Shown: positions 33,495 to 42,565 of the stretch, in pieces | Numbering within the stretch: the first letter of the stretch is position 1 | Layout of the letters: each line of letters opens with the position of its first letter | Made by a program: the position numbers and the translations under genes | Assembly (NCBI RefSeq): GCF_017355835.1 | Contig: NZ_JAFEWF010000001.1 | Location: forward strand, 1,178,001-1,242,000 | Length of the DNA: 64,000 nt | Reading direction: 5' to 3' | Source: Desertivirga brevis | GTDB lineage: Bacteria; Bacteroidota; Bacteroidia; Sphingobacteriales; Sphingobacteriaceae | The notes under the pieces: model-generated | Database searches by the model: none | Told to the model about the DNA's origin: nothing | The model's input: the letters and a program-made list of their open reading frames with translations, nothing else

Positions 33495-35099
33495 ATGTTC
33501 TATAGCAAACTTCTTTTTACACTATTACTATTACTTACTGCGGGTATTGGTAATAGTGCTTTTTGTTTATCAAGTAAAGACAGCTTGCTCCGCATCCTGG
33601 AAAACGAACTGCAAAACAAAAACTATGACCGGCAAAAGGAAGCACGACTCGATAAGATCCGGTTGTCGGTTACCAGGTCGTCAAACCTCAGCTTTGCTCG
33701 TCGCTATCAGCTTTTTAACACTATCCTTCAAGAGTATCTGCCCTATCAATTTGACTCATCCTATGTTTACGCAGTGAAGATGATCGAGGAAAGCGAGAAA
33801 AGCGGAGATCAAGTTCATTTACAGGAGAGCAAGCTGAAGTTACTTCATGTCCTCACTACAGCAGGCCTATTTACCGAAGCCCGGGAGCTTTTATCCGGAT
33901 TGAGAGAAGAGGACGTCCTACCGAAACTTAAAGGCGCCTATTACGAAAATAAAGCACGATTCTTCGAAACCCTCGCCAATTACAATAACGATGCCTACTA
34001 CGCAGCCAGGTACCGTCAGGAAGCTGAAATAAACTTCAACAAGATGTCGAAAGCTGCTCCTCCGAATACCTTCGAACAGGCTCTTAATAAGGCGGTGCCT
34101 GGCAATAATAACAACCGCCCTTCTGCAGGTTATTATCTTCACTTTATCACACATAGCGGACTTACCAAGCACGGCATTGCTATGGCAGCTATGCGCCTAA
34201 GTCATTACTATTCAGGAGATGACAGGATAGCTTTCCTGGCCCTGTCTGCTATTAATGACATAAGAGCTTCTACTAAACATACACAGGCAATTCTGAGATT
34301 AGGAGAAGAACTGTATAAAGCAGGGGACCTGAAAATGGCCTATATATGTATCAATAAAGCTGTTTCTGACGCTGCTTTCTATAATGCCCGCAGTCATAAG
34401 ATCGACATTCAGAACATCTTACCACTAATTGCGGGAAAAACGATAATGGAAACAGAGCGCCAGCGCAACAGATCCATTATCTATTCTTTAGTGTTTGCGA
34501 TGATCGGGATAATTGCAGTAGGGATCATCATCATCGTCTTTATCCAGCTTAAAAAAATAAAGGTTAACGAGCGACTAATCCAGGAACAGAATGAGCAGCT
34601 TGCTTCTATCAATTCGAGATTGATGGAGCATACCCGCATAAACGAAGAATACATTGGGTTTTTCTTCAAGAAATCATTCTCCTACATAAGCTTGCTGGAG
34701 AAATTAAAAAGGACCGTGGAGCGAAAGATCAAGATGCAAAAATTCGATGATGCCCTTGAAACCATATCATCTCTGCAAATTACCCGGGAGCGCGAAGAAC
34801 TGTACAATAACCTTGACCAGATCTTCCTGAAGTTGCTTCCTGATTTTATTCCTGCTTTCAATAAATTACTGAAACCCGAAGATCAGATCTGGCCACAAAA
34901 AGAAGAATCTTTGAATCCTCTGCTGCGCATTTTTGCCTTGATACGACTAGGTATCAAAGATGACGAGACCATCGCAGGTATATTAGATTATTCCGTGAGT
35001 ACTATTTATACTTATAAGATGCGTATTAAGGGCAAATCAATTATAAAAGGTGAAGAATTTGATAAAAAATTAATGGATATAAAATTTATTGATCAGTAA
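33495..35099 (+). CDS. DUF6377 membrane-bound regulator of the SusCD locus
   Basis: This 534-residue protein has a signal peptide (about residues 1-24), a helical, TPR-like sensor region (about 30-320; SYVYAVKMIEESEKSGDQVHLQESKLKLL), one membrane helix (about 329-351, VFAMIGIIAVGIIIIVF) and a coiled-coil linker. The cytosolic DUF6377 domain ends in a LuxR-like helix-turn-helix (IRLGIKDDETIAGILDYSVSTIYTYKMRIKGKS). This topology, with sensor outside and DNA-binding inside, recalls SusR-type regulators and suggests direct sensing of a glycan in the periplasm. It lies between a GH31 gene and the ECF sigma gene, so this locus may have two regulatory layers. Its target sites are not known; the palindromes at 30884 and 42487 are candidates. 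Confidence 0.8.
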   Translation: MFYSKLLFTLLLLLTAGIGNSAFCLSSKDSLLRILENELQNKNYDRQKEARLDKIRLSVTRSSNLSFARRYQLFNTILQEYLPYQFDSSYVYAVKMIEESEKSGDQVHLQESKLKLLHVLTTAGLFTEARELLSGLREEDVLPKLKGAYYENKARFFETLANYNNDAYYAARYRQEAEINFNKMSKAAPPNTFEQALNKAVPGNNNNRPSAGYYLHFITHSGLTKHGIAMAAMRLSHYYSGDDRIAFLALSAINDIRASTKHTQAILRLGEELYKAGDLKMAYICINKAVSDAAFYNARSHKIDIQNILPLIAGKTIMETERQRNRSIIYSLVFAMIGIIAVGIIIIVFIQLKKIKVNERLIQEQNEQLASINSRLMEHTRINEEYIGFFFKKSFSYISLLEKLKRTVERKIKMQKFDDALETISSLQITREREELYNNLDQIFLKLLPDFIPAFNKLLKPEDQIWPQKEESLNPLLRIFALIRLGIKDDETIAGILDYSVSTIYTYKMRIKGKSIIKGEEFDKKLMDIKFIDQ

Positions 35100-35180
35100 T
35101 CACCAAAAAAAGAGAATAATTGTCATTGTTTTTATTCTATATTAGCTTAACTAACCAACACTAAAGCCGATTCTAATTTT

Positions 35181-35762
35181 ATGCAGTGGGGAAATTTATC
35201 CGAAGTAGCTGAAGGGGATCTGATAAAGGGACTGCAAAATGGAGAGGTTCTTTACTTCGAGAAAATTTACGCGAAGTACTCCTCCAGATTGTACACTTCC
35301 GCTTATAATATCCTACGGAATAAGCAGGTTTGTGAGGATATCGTCCAGGAGTTGTTCATTGAACTTTGGGTGAAAAGAGAAAAACTGCAAATTCAAAACC
35401 TAAAATCCTACCTCTACACTGCTGTAAGAAATAAGGTTCTTATGACCATCCGCTCGGGTAAGGTTGTCTTAGATCTTGAGGTAGTTGAAATGTTGGTGAG
35501 CGAGTATGATGCAGACAATGGCGTTCTTCAAAAAGAACTACAGGAAAACCTTGAAAAAGGTATATCTGAGCTCCCCGAGAAATGCAGGGAGGTATTTGTT
35601 CTTAGCCGTAAACAGCAGTTAAGTCACAAGGAAATAGCAAACCTCCTTAATATATCGGTAAAAACAGTTGAAAATCACCTTACCATTGCACTAAGGCGTC
35701 TTAGGGCCTCAATGGCTGATTTCCTACTGCTGGTCATCTCGATGTTGCCACTATTTTTGTAA
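35181..35762 (+). CDS. ECF RNA polymerase sigma factor, SusC-linked
   Basis: This 193-residue sigma-70 family protein has region 2 (about residues 20-90: YFEKIYAKYSSRLYTSAYNILRNKQVCEDIVQELFIELW) and region 4 (about 130-180: LPEKCREVFVLSRKQQLSHKEIANLLNISVKTVENHLTIALRRL). It ends with a hydrophobic tail (FLLLVISMLPLFL), frequent in Bacteroidota ECF factors of this group. With the FecR gene 186 bp downstream and SusC carrying an STN domain, it fits a trans-envelope system: the receptor senses a ligand, FecR relays, sigma activates the susCD genes. Confidence 0.92.
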   Translation: MQWGNLSEVAEGDLIKGLQNGEVLYFEKIYAKYSSRLYTSAYNILRNKQVCEDIVQELFIELWVKREKLQIQNLKSYLYTAVRNKVLMTIRSGKVVLDLEVVEMLVSEYDADNGVLQKELQENLEKGISELPEKCREVFVLSRKQQLSHKEIANLLNISVKTVENHLTIALRRLRASMADFLLLVISMLPLFL

Positions 35763-35948
35763 TATATTCCTCGTAACCTGCAAAGACGCATTAGACGCAA
35801 AGACCTTGCGTTTAAGCATCCCTGCGACAGCCTTCACCTATCCTGGTATAGATAATTCCTAAGGCCCGGGGTCACCCATCAAAATAATTTCAAAAAAAAC
35901 CACCATCTTTTAGGGGGTATGTCAGTTTCCTGCATCATACATATAACA

Positions 35949-36929
35949 ATGGAAAGGAACCAATCAAAACCAACATCCGGAAAATCATCAGACAAAAAAG
36001 GAATGGCCTTTTTGGAAAGCCTTATCACCAAATATTTCAAGCACCAGAGCGAAAAAGATTCTGACTATCACATTGAAGATCCATCATTCAATAAAAGTGA
36101 AGTTTACAACAAAGTGTTAAGCGGTATTGGCGAAAAGGAAAGAAAGTCCCGGCTGCTGATCCATTTATTGCGAATTGCGGCATCCGTGCTGCTTATTTTC
36201 AGTCTGGCTACCGTCTTGTATATAAAAAACGATGATATCAGCGGCTGGGTGAATCCGGTAAAAATGGTGGAAACGAAATCTTCCAAAGGACAAACTGTGC
36301 TGGTGAGACTCCAAGATGGAAGTCGTGTATGGCTTAACGCAGATAGTAAATTAACGTATCCTGAACACTTCGACGGAAAAAAGAGGGAACTGCAACTTGT
36401 CGGCGAAGCTTACTTTGAGGTAGTCCACCTAGAAAAACAGCCCTTTATCATACGCTCTGGCGATGTCAAGACGGTAGTTTTAGGTACCACTTTCAATATC
36501 AAGGCCTACCCTAACAATGAAAAAGTGGAGGTTACCGTGCTTACCGGAAAGGTTGCCGTAGTTACACCTTCAGGCGAAAAAGAAACCTTAAAAACAGTCT
36601 TCGTCACCTCCAATCAAAAAGCTTCTTATGTAGGGGATGAGATTGAACTACAAACCAGTTCTGTAAAAGCAAAAGAAACTATAAGTTGGAAAGAGGGAAA
36701 AATGGTATTCCACAATACCCCGCTTCTAGAGGCAGTGGCAGAAGTAGAACGAAAATATAATATACAGCTAAACTGCAGTGACAAGATCAAAGATTGCACT
36801 GTCACTACAACTGCTGACCTGAACAATGAGGGTCTGGATAAGGTGCTTAAAGTTATGGCAACAATGGTTAACGGAGCCGTTTCTTACCACAATGGCGTCT
36901 ATCACCTGGAAGGAAAAGGCTGCGACTAG
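35949..36929 (+). CDS. FecR family anti-sigma factor
   Basis: This 326-residue protein starts at MERNQSKPTSGK; a longer frame from 35919 adds MSVSCIIHIT but is less likely. A short cytosolic N-terminus binds sigma, one membrane helix lies at about residues 77-97 (AASVLLIFSLATVLYI), and a periplasmic FecR domain follows (TKSSKGQTVLVRLQDGSRVWLNADSKLTYPEHF and RELQLVGEAYFEVVHLEKQPF). The C-terminal DUF4974/STN-like domain is ISWKEGKMVFHNTPLLEAVAEVERKYNIQL. It is expected to hold the adjacent ECF factor inactive until SusC signals. The three genes form one regulatory set. Confidence 0.9.
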   Translation: MERNQSKPTSGKSSDKKGMAFLESLITKYFKHQSEKDSDYHIEDPSFNKSEVYNKVLSGIGEKERKSRLLIHLLRIAASVLLIFSLATVLYIKNDDISGWVNPVKMVETKSSKGQTVLVRLQDGSRVWLNADSKLTYPEHFDGKKRELQLVGEAYFEVVHLEKQPFIIRSGDVKTVVLGTTFNIKAYPNNEKVEVTVLTGKVAVVTPSGEKETLKTVFVTSNQKASYVGDEIELQTSSVKAKETISWKEGKMVFHNTPLLEAVAEVERKYNIQLNCSDKIKDCTVTTTADLNNEGLDKVLKVMATMVNGAVSYHNGVYHLEGKGCD

Positions 36930-36981
36930 CAGCATTGAATAAACTAAACAATTCATTAACCAATTAAACAAACCTCCAAAC

Positions 36982-37002
36982 ATGAAGAAAGCAGATACTT
37001 AA
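36982..37002 (+). other. Six-codon mini-ORF before a terminator-like hairpin
   Basis: ATG AAG AAA GCA GAT ACT TAA follows CAAACCTCCAAAC, a leader resembling those before large susC genes. It is directly followed by a terminator hairpin and then by susC 127 bp later. It could be a leader peptide or the leftover start of an ancestral gene. Confidence 0.3.
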
Positions 37003-37008
37003 ACAAAT

Positions 37009-37040
37009 AAACCCGGTCCATTTGACTGGAACGGGTTTTT
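37009..37040 (+). terminator. Terminator between fecR and susC
   Basis: AAACCCG/CGGGTTT and TCC/GGA arms, T-run at the end. It separates the regulatory genes from the transport genes. Confidence 0.7.
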
Positions 37041-37128
37041 AAGATGTGACCAGAAATCAGAGATGTACCCGCCGACCTGAGAAATCACAGGTGCATTTCC
37101 TATCCGTACACTTTAACGAATTAAAATT

Positions 37129-40100
37129 ATGAAAAAATCTCTATTACTTTCTGATAGAGCTAGTGATTATTTATGGATAATTATGAGATACAGCGTTATT
37201 CTAGGTTGTATTATTTTTTGCTTCTGTACGTTTGCCTTTGCTAATTCTTCCTTCAGCCAAAGAGTACTAACCCATAAAGTAACGGCTGACCTGCATAATG
37301 TAACTCTTGAAAATGCTCTCGAAACGATATCCTCATCTGCCGGAGTAAAAATTGCTTACAGCAACCAGGTTCTGAAGAAAACTGCTATCGTAAACAAAGA
37401 ATTAAAGAATGAGAGTTTAGGTGAGGTGCTCACCAAGCTACTTACTCCTGCCGGTCTTTCATATTCTGTAGTTGAAGATGTGGTGGTTATTGTAAAACTG
37501 AGTGAGATCAATAATGACCTGATGCTTAAAGAACTTGCTGCCGAACGTGAGATACGCGGAATAGTAACTGACAGTAGTGGCGTTGGCCTTCCTGGCGTTT
37601 CTATCATGGTTAAGGGAAAACCAGGCAATGGAGTAGCTACAGACCAAAATGGAAACTTCCGGATCAGGGTGGATGATAAAGCCATCCTGGTATTAAGAAT
37701 GGTTGGTTTTATTACACAGGAAGTAGCTGTTGACGAGCGCTCTTTTTTTACCTTGCGACTTAGAGAAGATGTTGCAGCCCTGAAAGAAGTGGTGGTTGTT
37801 GGCTATGGAACGCAAAAGAAAACCAACATTACAGGAGCCCTTAACTCCGTATCAACTGCCGAGCTGGTACGTACACCAACTGCCAGTCTTACCAATACAC
37901 TTGCCGGCCGCCTTCCGGGACTCGTATCCATCCAGGGAAGTGGCGAACCTGGTGCTGACGGATCAGCACTATATATTCGGGGTTTTGGCTCGTATAATGG
38001 GCAAAGTCCACTGGTACTGGTTGATGGGATAGAAAATGCTATCGACAGGATCGACGCAAATGAAGTTGAAACAGTAACTGTGCTGAAAGACGCAGCAGCC
38101 ACTGCCGTATACGGTATGAAAGGAGCAAATGGTGTTATCCTGGTAACTACCAAACGTGGTAAAGTAAGCAAGCCGGCTGTTTCACTTACATCGCAGCTAT
38201 CTGTACAACAACCGACGCGGATCCCGGAATATCTTGATTCCTACAATGCATTAAGTCTTTATCGAGAAGGTTTGATCAATGACGGATTAAATGCAAACCT
38301 TTATACCGACGAGTACCTGAATAAATTCCGCGACCGAAGCAATCCTACCTACCAGTATTTGTACCCAAATACAAACTGGCAGGATGAACTGTTAAAGCCT
38401 AACTCACTTATGTACCAGACTAATCTAAACATTAGCGGAGGTACACCCAATACTAGGTACTTTGTCTCCATGACCTACCTCAACCAGGACGGCCTATATA
38501 AGTTTGAAGACCTGAGCGATTATAATATCCAGGCAAAGCTGAACAAATACAACTTTAGAAGTAACGTGGATATAGACGTCACTAAACACCTGGCCCTTGA
38601 GTTAAACCTGGCAAACGTGGTAAGAGACCGCAATTATCCTAATGAGAGCGCAAGCGACTTCTGGAACCAGTTACGGGTTACACCACCATGGTTATACCCT
38701 GTTACTAATCCCGATGGGTCCATTCCGCAAAAACGTGATGCACCTGTTAACCCTTACGGCCGTTTAACGCAATATGGATATAAAAGGCTGTTTGAAAATA
38801 CAATGGGTGCCATTGTAGGCTTCAATCTTAAATTACCTTTTATTGCCAAAGGCTTAAGTACCAGGGCTCGCTTAGCGTTTGACTCACAGAATTACCGTGA
38901 TATTACGAGAAAAAGGAATTACTCCACTTACCGCTACACTATCGACGAGAATCAAACCGACCTGAGCAAGGGTGTTTATGAAGAGATGAGCACTGGAGAT
39001 CAGCAACTGGAATTTGACCTGGCTGCTAACGGGAGCCGTAAATCTACCTTCGAAGGTTACCTGAACTACGACCGGACTTTCGCGGGAAAACATTCCTTAC
39101 AAGGAATGATCCGGTATAACCAGTCGCAAGACTTTCGAGGTACCAGCAGGGACGAAGGCGGAGTTTCGGCCTTAGCCTATAAGCAAATGGGAATAGTGGG
39201 CAGGATTAATTACACGTACGACAGACGTTACGTTGCCGAGTTTGATGCCGGCTACAACGGGTCAGAGAACTTCAGGACCGGAAGACGGATGGGCTTCTTC
39301 CCTGCCGGATCTTTGGCTTGGGTAGTATCCAACGAAAAGTTCCTAAAAAACTCCCGTACCTTAAGTCTCCTCAAATTTAGGGGCTCTTTTGGTACCGTTG
39401 GTGTGGATAACAGCTCGAGCCGTTTTCCATATATCAGCACATGGAATACAGGCGCCAATAACGGTTACAGATTTGGTATTGACGCTGATGGAAATGGCTA
39501 TAGCGGAGCTCAGGAAAGAATTGTTGGAAACCAGTTCCTTACATGGGAACGCGCCAGAAAGACTAATATCGGGGTTGACCTGGGCTTCTTCAAAGGCTCA
39601 CTAACCTTAACCGGAGATGTGTTCCAGGAACATCGTACAAAGATCCTTACAGATGCCCGCACTATTCCTGATGTATTAGGTATTGAAACACTTCCAAAAG
39701 TGAATGCCGGAGTAGTAGACAACAGAGGTTTTGAGTTAGAACTGGGCTGGCGCAAATTGATCGGGCAACACTCTATGTTCTTAAGAGCAAACTACTCCTT
39801 TGCTAAAAATGAGATCAAATATGCGGCAGAGCCCGAATACGCTTACACTTACCAGGCACTTAAAGGAACACAGATCTATGAAGCACAAGGTTTGATCGCA
39901 CTGGGATTGTTTAAAGATCAAGCGGATATCAACAATAGCCCATCACAAGCTGGGTACGGCAAGATCCAGCCGGGAGATATCAAGTACTTTGACCGCAACC
40001 AGGATGGAATTATTAACTCTCAGGACCGGGGCTATATCGGGGAAACTTTAAGACCAAAATCAATGCTTGGCTTTACCCTGGGATATGGATACAAATGGTT

Positions 40101-40524
40101 CGATGTAAATGTGCTTTTCCAAGGAGCTCTTGGAGGATACAACTGGCTAACCGGCACCTCCGCCTGGGCATTCTCCAGAAACAGTGCGATACTGGCCGAT
40201 TACAAGGATAATCACTGGACACCCGAAAACCTGGATGCTACTTATCCAAGGATCTCTTCAGCAGATAATGTAAATAATAACCAAAACTCAACATTCTGGC
40301 TGCGTTCATCTGATTACCTGCGCCTGAAGAATGTGGAAATAGGCTATACAATTCCTAAATCTATACTTAGAAAGATCAGCCTCAAAAACGTAAGAGTTTT
40401 CGCCACTGGTGTGAACCTATACACCTGGGATAAATTCAAGATCTATGACCCAGAGATCCCTGATGGATTCGGCAGCTACCCGCAGCAAAAAGTAGTGAAC
40501 CTCGGTTTTAATGTTACCCTATAA
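37129..40524 (+). CDS. SusC-type TonB-dependent transporter with STN signalling domain
   Basis: This 1131-residue outer-membrane protein has a signal-like hydrophobic stretch (about residues 20-38), then an STN domain (about 45-125: LENALETISSSAGVKIAYSNQVLKKTAIV). A CarboxypepD_reg-like domain (about 140-225: IRGIVTDSSGVGLPGVSIMVKGK) and a SusC-type plug follow (VVVGYGTQKKTNITGALNSVSTAEL; DAAATAVYGMKGANGVILVTTKRGK). The beta barrel ends VVNLGFNVTL. It imports glycan fragments captured by SusD, powered by TonB. The STN domain is what contacts FecR in such systems, in line with the sigma/FecR genes just upstream. The susD start follows 10 bp after its stop. Confidence 0.94.
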   Translation: MKKSLLLSDRASDYLWIIMRYSVILGCIIFCFCTFAFANSSFSQRVLTHKVTADLHNVTLENALETISSSAGVKIAYSNQVLKKTAIVNKELKNESLGEVLTKLLTPAGLSYSVVEDVVVIVKLSEINNDLMLKELAAEREIRGIVTDSSGVGLPGVSIMVKGKPGNGVATDQNGNFRIRVDDKAILVLRMVGFITQEVAVDERSFFTLRLREDVAALKEVVVVGYGTQKKTNITGALNSVSTAELVRTPTASLTNTLAGRLPGLVSIQGSGEPGADGSALYIRGFGSYNGQSPLVLVDGIENAIDRIDANEVETVTVLKDAAATAVYGMKGANGVILVTTKRGKVSKPAVSLTSQLSVQQPTRIPEYLDSYNALSLYREGLINDGLNANLYTDEYLNKFRDRSNPTYQYLYPNTNWQDELLKPNSLMYQTNLNISGGTPNTRYFVSMTYLNQDGLYKFEDLSDYNIQAKLNKYNFRSNVDIDVTKHLALELNLANVVRDRNYPNESASDFWNQLRVTPPWLYPVTNPDGSIPQKRDAPVNPYGRLTQYGYKRLFENTMGAIVGFNLKLPFIAKGLSTRARLAFDSQNYRDITRKRNYSTYRYTIDENQTDLSKGVYEEMSTGDQQLEFDLAANGSRKSTFEGYLNYDRTFAGKHSLQGMIRYNQSQDFRGTSRDEGGVSALAYKQMGIVGRINYTYDRRYVAEFDAGYNGSENFRTGRRMGFFPAGSLAWVVSNEKFLKNSRTLSLLKFRGSFGTVGVDNSSSRFPYISTWNTGANNGYRFGIDADGNGYSGAQERIVGNQFLTWERARKTNIGVDLGFFKGSLTLTGDVFQEHRTKILTDARTIPDVLGIETLPKVNAGVVDNRGFELELGWRKLIGQHSMFLRANYSFAKNEIKYAAEPEYAYTYQALKGTQIYEAQGLIALGLFKDQADINNSPSQAGYGKIQPGDIKYFDRNQDGIINSQDRGYIGETLRPKSMLGFTLGYGYKWFDVNVLFQGALGGYNWLTGTSAWAFSRNSAILADYKDNHWTPENLDATYPRISSADNVNNNQNSTFWLRSSDYLRLKNVEIGYTIPKSILRKISLKNVRVFATGVNLYTWDKFKIYDPEIPDGFGSYPQQKVVNLGFNVTL

Positions 40525-40534
40525 TAAAAAGGAA

Positions 40535-42391
40535 ATGAAAAAGATATCACTGTTTCTGTTGTCCATTTTCTTGTTGGCAACGACGTCTTGCAATAAATAC
40601 CTTGATGTAGTCCCTGACGAGTACGTAACAGACGACGATGTATTTAAAAATATAAATCTTGCTGAACAGGCCTTAGCTCGTTTATACAATGCTTTCCCTG
40701 ACGAAACAGGTAGTACAATAACCGCCTATACCGACGAGAGTTACCATCATTGGACAGATAACGGCGGCGCTTTAGATGCCTACAAATTTAATCTGGGAAC
40801 CTGGAGTACAGTAGATAATCCTATGGGCAATTGGAGTGGCCGTTACCAGGATATCCGCCGGGCCAATATCTTCATCGAAAGGATTGAAAGTGTGCCAATC
40901 CCGCTCGACCGCAGCGAATATTACCAGACCTGGGCTCCCCGTTACAAAGCGGAAGCAAGGTTCCTGCGTGCGATGTACTATTTCGAATTATTTAAAAGGT
41001 ACGGAGCTGTTCCCCTTCTTACCTCTGCTGCAAGTATCGATTTAAATCAAGCCGCCAGCACGAATGTCGAACGTAATTCTACGGATGAAATAGTTAATTT
41101 CATCGTATCAGAATGCGATGCAATAGCTCCATCCCTGCCACAAACACAGGAGCCATCACAGGTTGGCCGTGCTACAAATGGTGCTGCCTTAGCCTTGAAA
41201 GCAAGAACATTGGTATATGCTGCTAGTCCCTTATTCAACGGAAATCAACTTTACAAGAACATTACCAATAAAGACGGCAAGCCTCTTTTCTCCCAATCGT
41301 ACGACAAGGAAAAATGGAAAAGAGCTGCTGACGCCGCAATGGATGTAATTAATTTGGGAACCTACTCACTGTATTCTCCTTTCCCAAACAACCCGGTTCA
41401 AAACTATGCAGCGCAATTCCACACACGAGATTATACCGAATCTATCTTCCAGAGAATAAAAGGAAATGATACGGGACTGGATGGAAACTGGCTGCCTAAC
41501 GGACCTCCCTTTAAAGGTAACGGACAGTTCACCCCGCTTCAGGAATTAGTAGATGCATACGAGATGAGCAATGGTTACCCCATCAACGAACCCGGATCCA
41601 ACTATCAGAGTTCTGGATTCTGGAGCGGCCAGTTATGGGACGGACTAAAATGGCAGAATGTATCGAACATCTCGAATATGTACAAAGACAGGGATCCTAG
41701 GTTCTACGCCAGTATCTTCTTCCAATATGATGTATGGCGCTTCGATGCAACCAAACGCGGAATGAAATTTGCCTTCTGGGGTAATGGCAACGGGAGAACC
41801 GATGGATGGGCAAACGGAAAAGCCGGAACAAATCCATGGGGATATAACATCCGGAAATTCCTTTCACCAGAATATGATCGTAATGCCAATACAGGAACCG
41901 CTAAAAGGAACTGGCCGGTATTCCGGCTGGCCGAAATGTACCTGATCTATTCGGAAGCAATGAACGAATACCTCGACGCTCCAGATGCCCGGGTGTACGA
42001 ATATATCAACCGCGTGAGGGCAAGAGTAAATATGCCAGCATTACCTATCCTTGCTGGCGACAGGACTAAAGATGGCATGAGAAGCAGGATTCAAAACGAG
42101 AACCGTATTGAGTTTGCTTTCGAAGCTCATCGCTTCTGGGATGTAAGAAGATGGATGATAGGCACAACGGTAGACAATAAACCGGCACACGTACTGAATG
42201 CAAAACCTTCAGCAGCAGAACTTACTGCTACCGGCATCACCGACATCAACAGCGAAGAAGCAGGGGTGGCCGTGTTTTACAAACCGGTGGTTATCCAAAA
42301 CAGAGTTTTTGAAGCTAAGCATTACCTGATGCCGATCCCTCAATCGGAGATCGACAAGGATCCGGGGCTTGTCCAAAATTATGGTTGGTAG
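40535..42391 (+). CDS. SusD/RagB family surface glycan-binding lipoprotein
   Basis: This 618-residue lipoprotein starts at MKKISLFLLSIFLLATTSC (lipobox TTSC); the extra upstream codons of the open frame overlap susC and are rejected. SusD hallmarks include YLDVVPDEYVTDDDVFKNINLAEQALARLYN, the TPR region (KAEARFLRAMYYFELFKRYGAVPLLT) and the C-terminal part with FRLAEMYLIYSEAMNE, YINRVRARVNMPAL, RIEFAFEAHRFWDVRRWM and LMPIPQSEID. It forms the lid of the SusC pore and binds the polysaccharide at the surface. It is part of the susCD operon, and a GH31 gene follows. Confidence 0.94.
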   Translation: MKKISLFLLSIFLLATTSCNKYLDVVPDEYVTDDDVFKNINLAEQALARLYNAFPDETGSTITAYTDESYHHWTDNGGALDAYKFNLGTWSTVDNPMGNWSGRYQDIRRANIFIERIESVPIPLDRSEYYQTWAPRYKAEARFLRAMYYFELFKRYGAVPLLTSAASIDLNQAASTNVERNSTDEIVNFIVSECDAIAPSLPQTQEPSQVGRATNGAALALKARTLVYAASPLFNGNQLYKNITNKDGKPLFSQSYDKEKWKRAADAAMDVINLGTYSLYSPFPNNPVQNYAAQFHTRDYTESIFQRIKGNDTGLDGNWLPNGPPFKGNGQFTPLQELVDAYEMSNGYPINEPGSNYQSSGFWSGQLWDGLKWQNVSNISNMYKDRDPRFYASIFFQYDVWRFDATKRGMKFAFWGNGNGRTDGWANGKAGTNPWGYNIRKFLSPEYDRNANTGTAKRNWPVFRLAEMYLIYSEAMNEYLDAPDARVYEYINRVRARVNMPALPILAGDRTKDGMRSRIQNENRIEFAFEAHRFWDVRRWMIGTTVDNKPAHVLNAKPSAAELTATGITDINSEEAGVAVFYKPVVIQNRVFEAKHYLMPIPQSEIDKDPGLVQNYGW

Positions 42392-42486
42392 CTGTCTATA
42401 AGTCATTTTTATCTTTCTAATCCTGTTATAGTATAAGCTGTAGCAGGATTAGAACTCTTAAAATGTTTCTATCCTAACACCGGTGC

Positions 42487-42498
42487 TAAAACGTTTTA
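42487..42498. promoter_or_regulatory. Palindrome TAAAACGTTTTA before the second GH31 gene
   Basis: This is a perfect 12-bp palindrome with an AAACGTTT core, a form often bound by LacI-type repressors, 68 bp before the GH31 start. No LacI gene lies in the window. Confidence 0.45.
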
Positions 42499-42565
42499 AC
42501 AATATTTATTATATTAGCGAACAACCAGTTTCCTAAGCGAATACTAACACACAAATAACCAGATA

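Noticed and set aside
35201..35278. Further CGAAGTA motifs (35201, 35272; also 11349) as extra Y-like elements
   Set aside because: They lie inside coding sequence, lack the UGYCGUW partner and the stems, and a 7-mer is expected several times by chance in 64 kb.
42415..42454. Inverted repeat TTCTAATCCTG/CAGGATTAGAA after susD as a terminator
   Set aside because: 11-bp stem but an 18-base loop and no T-run; kept only as a possible structure.
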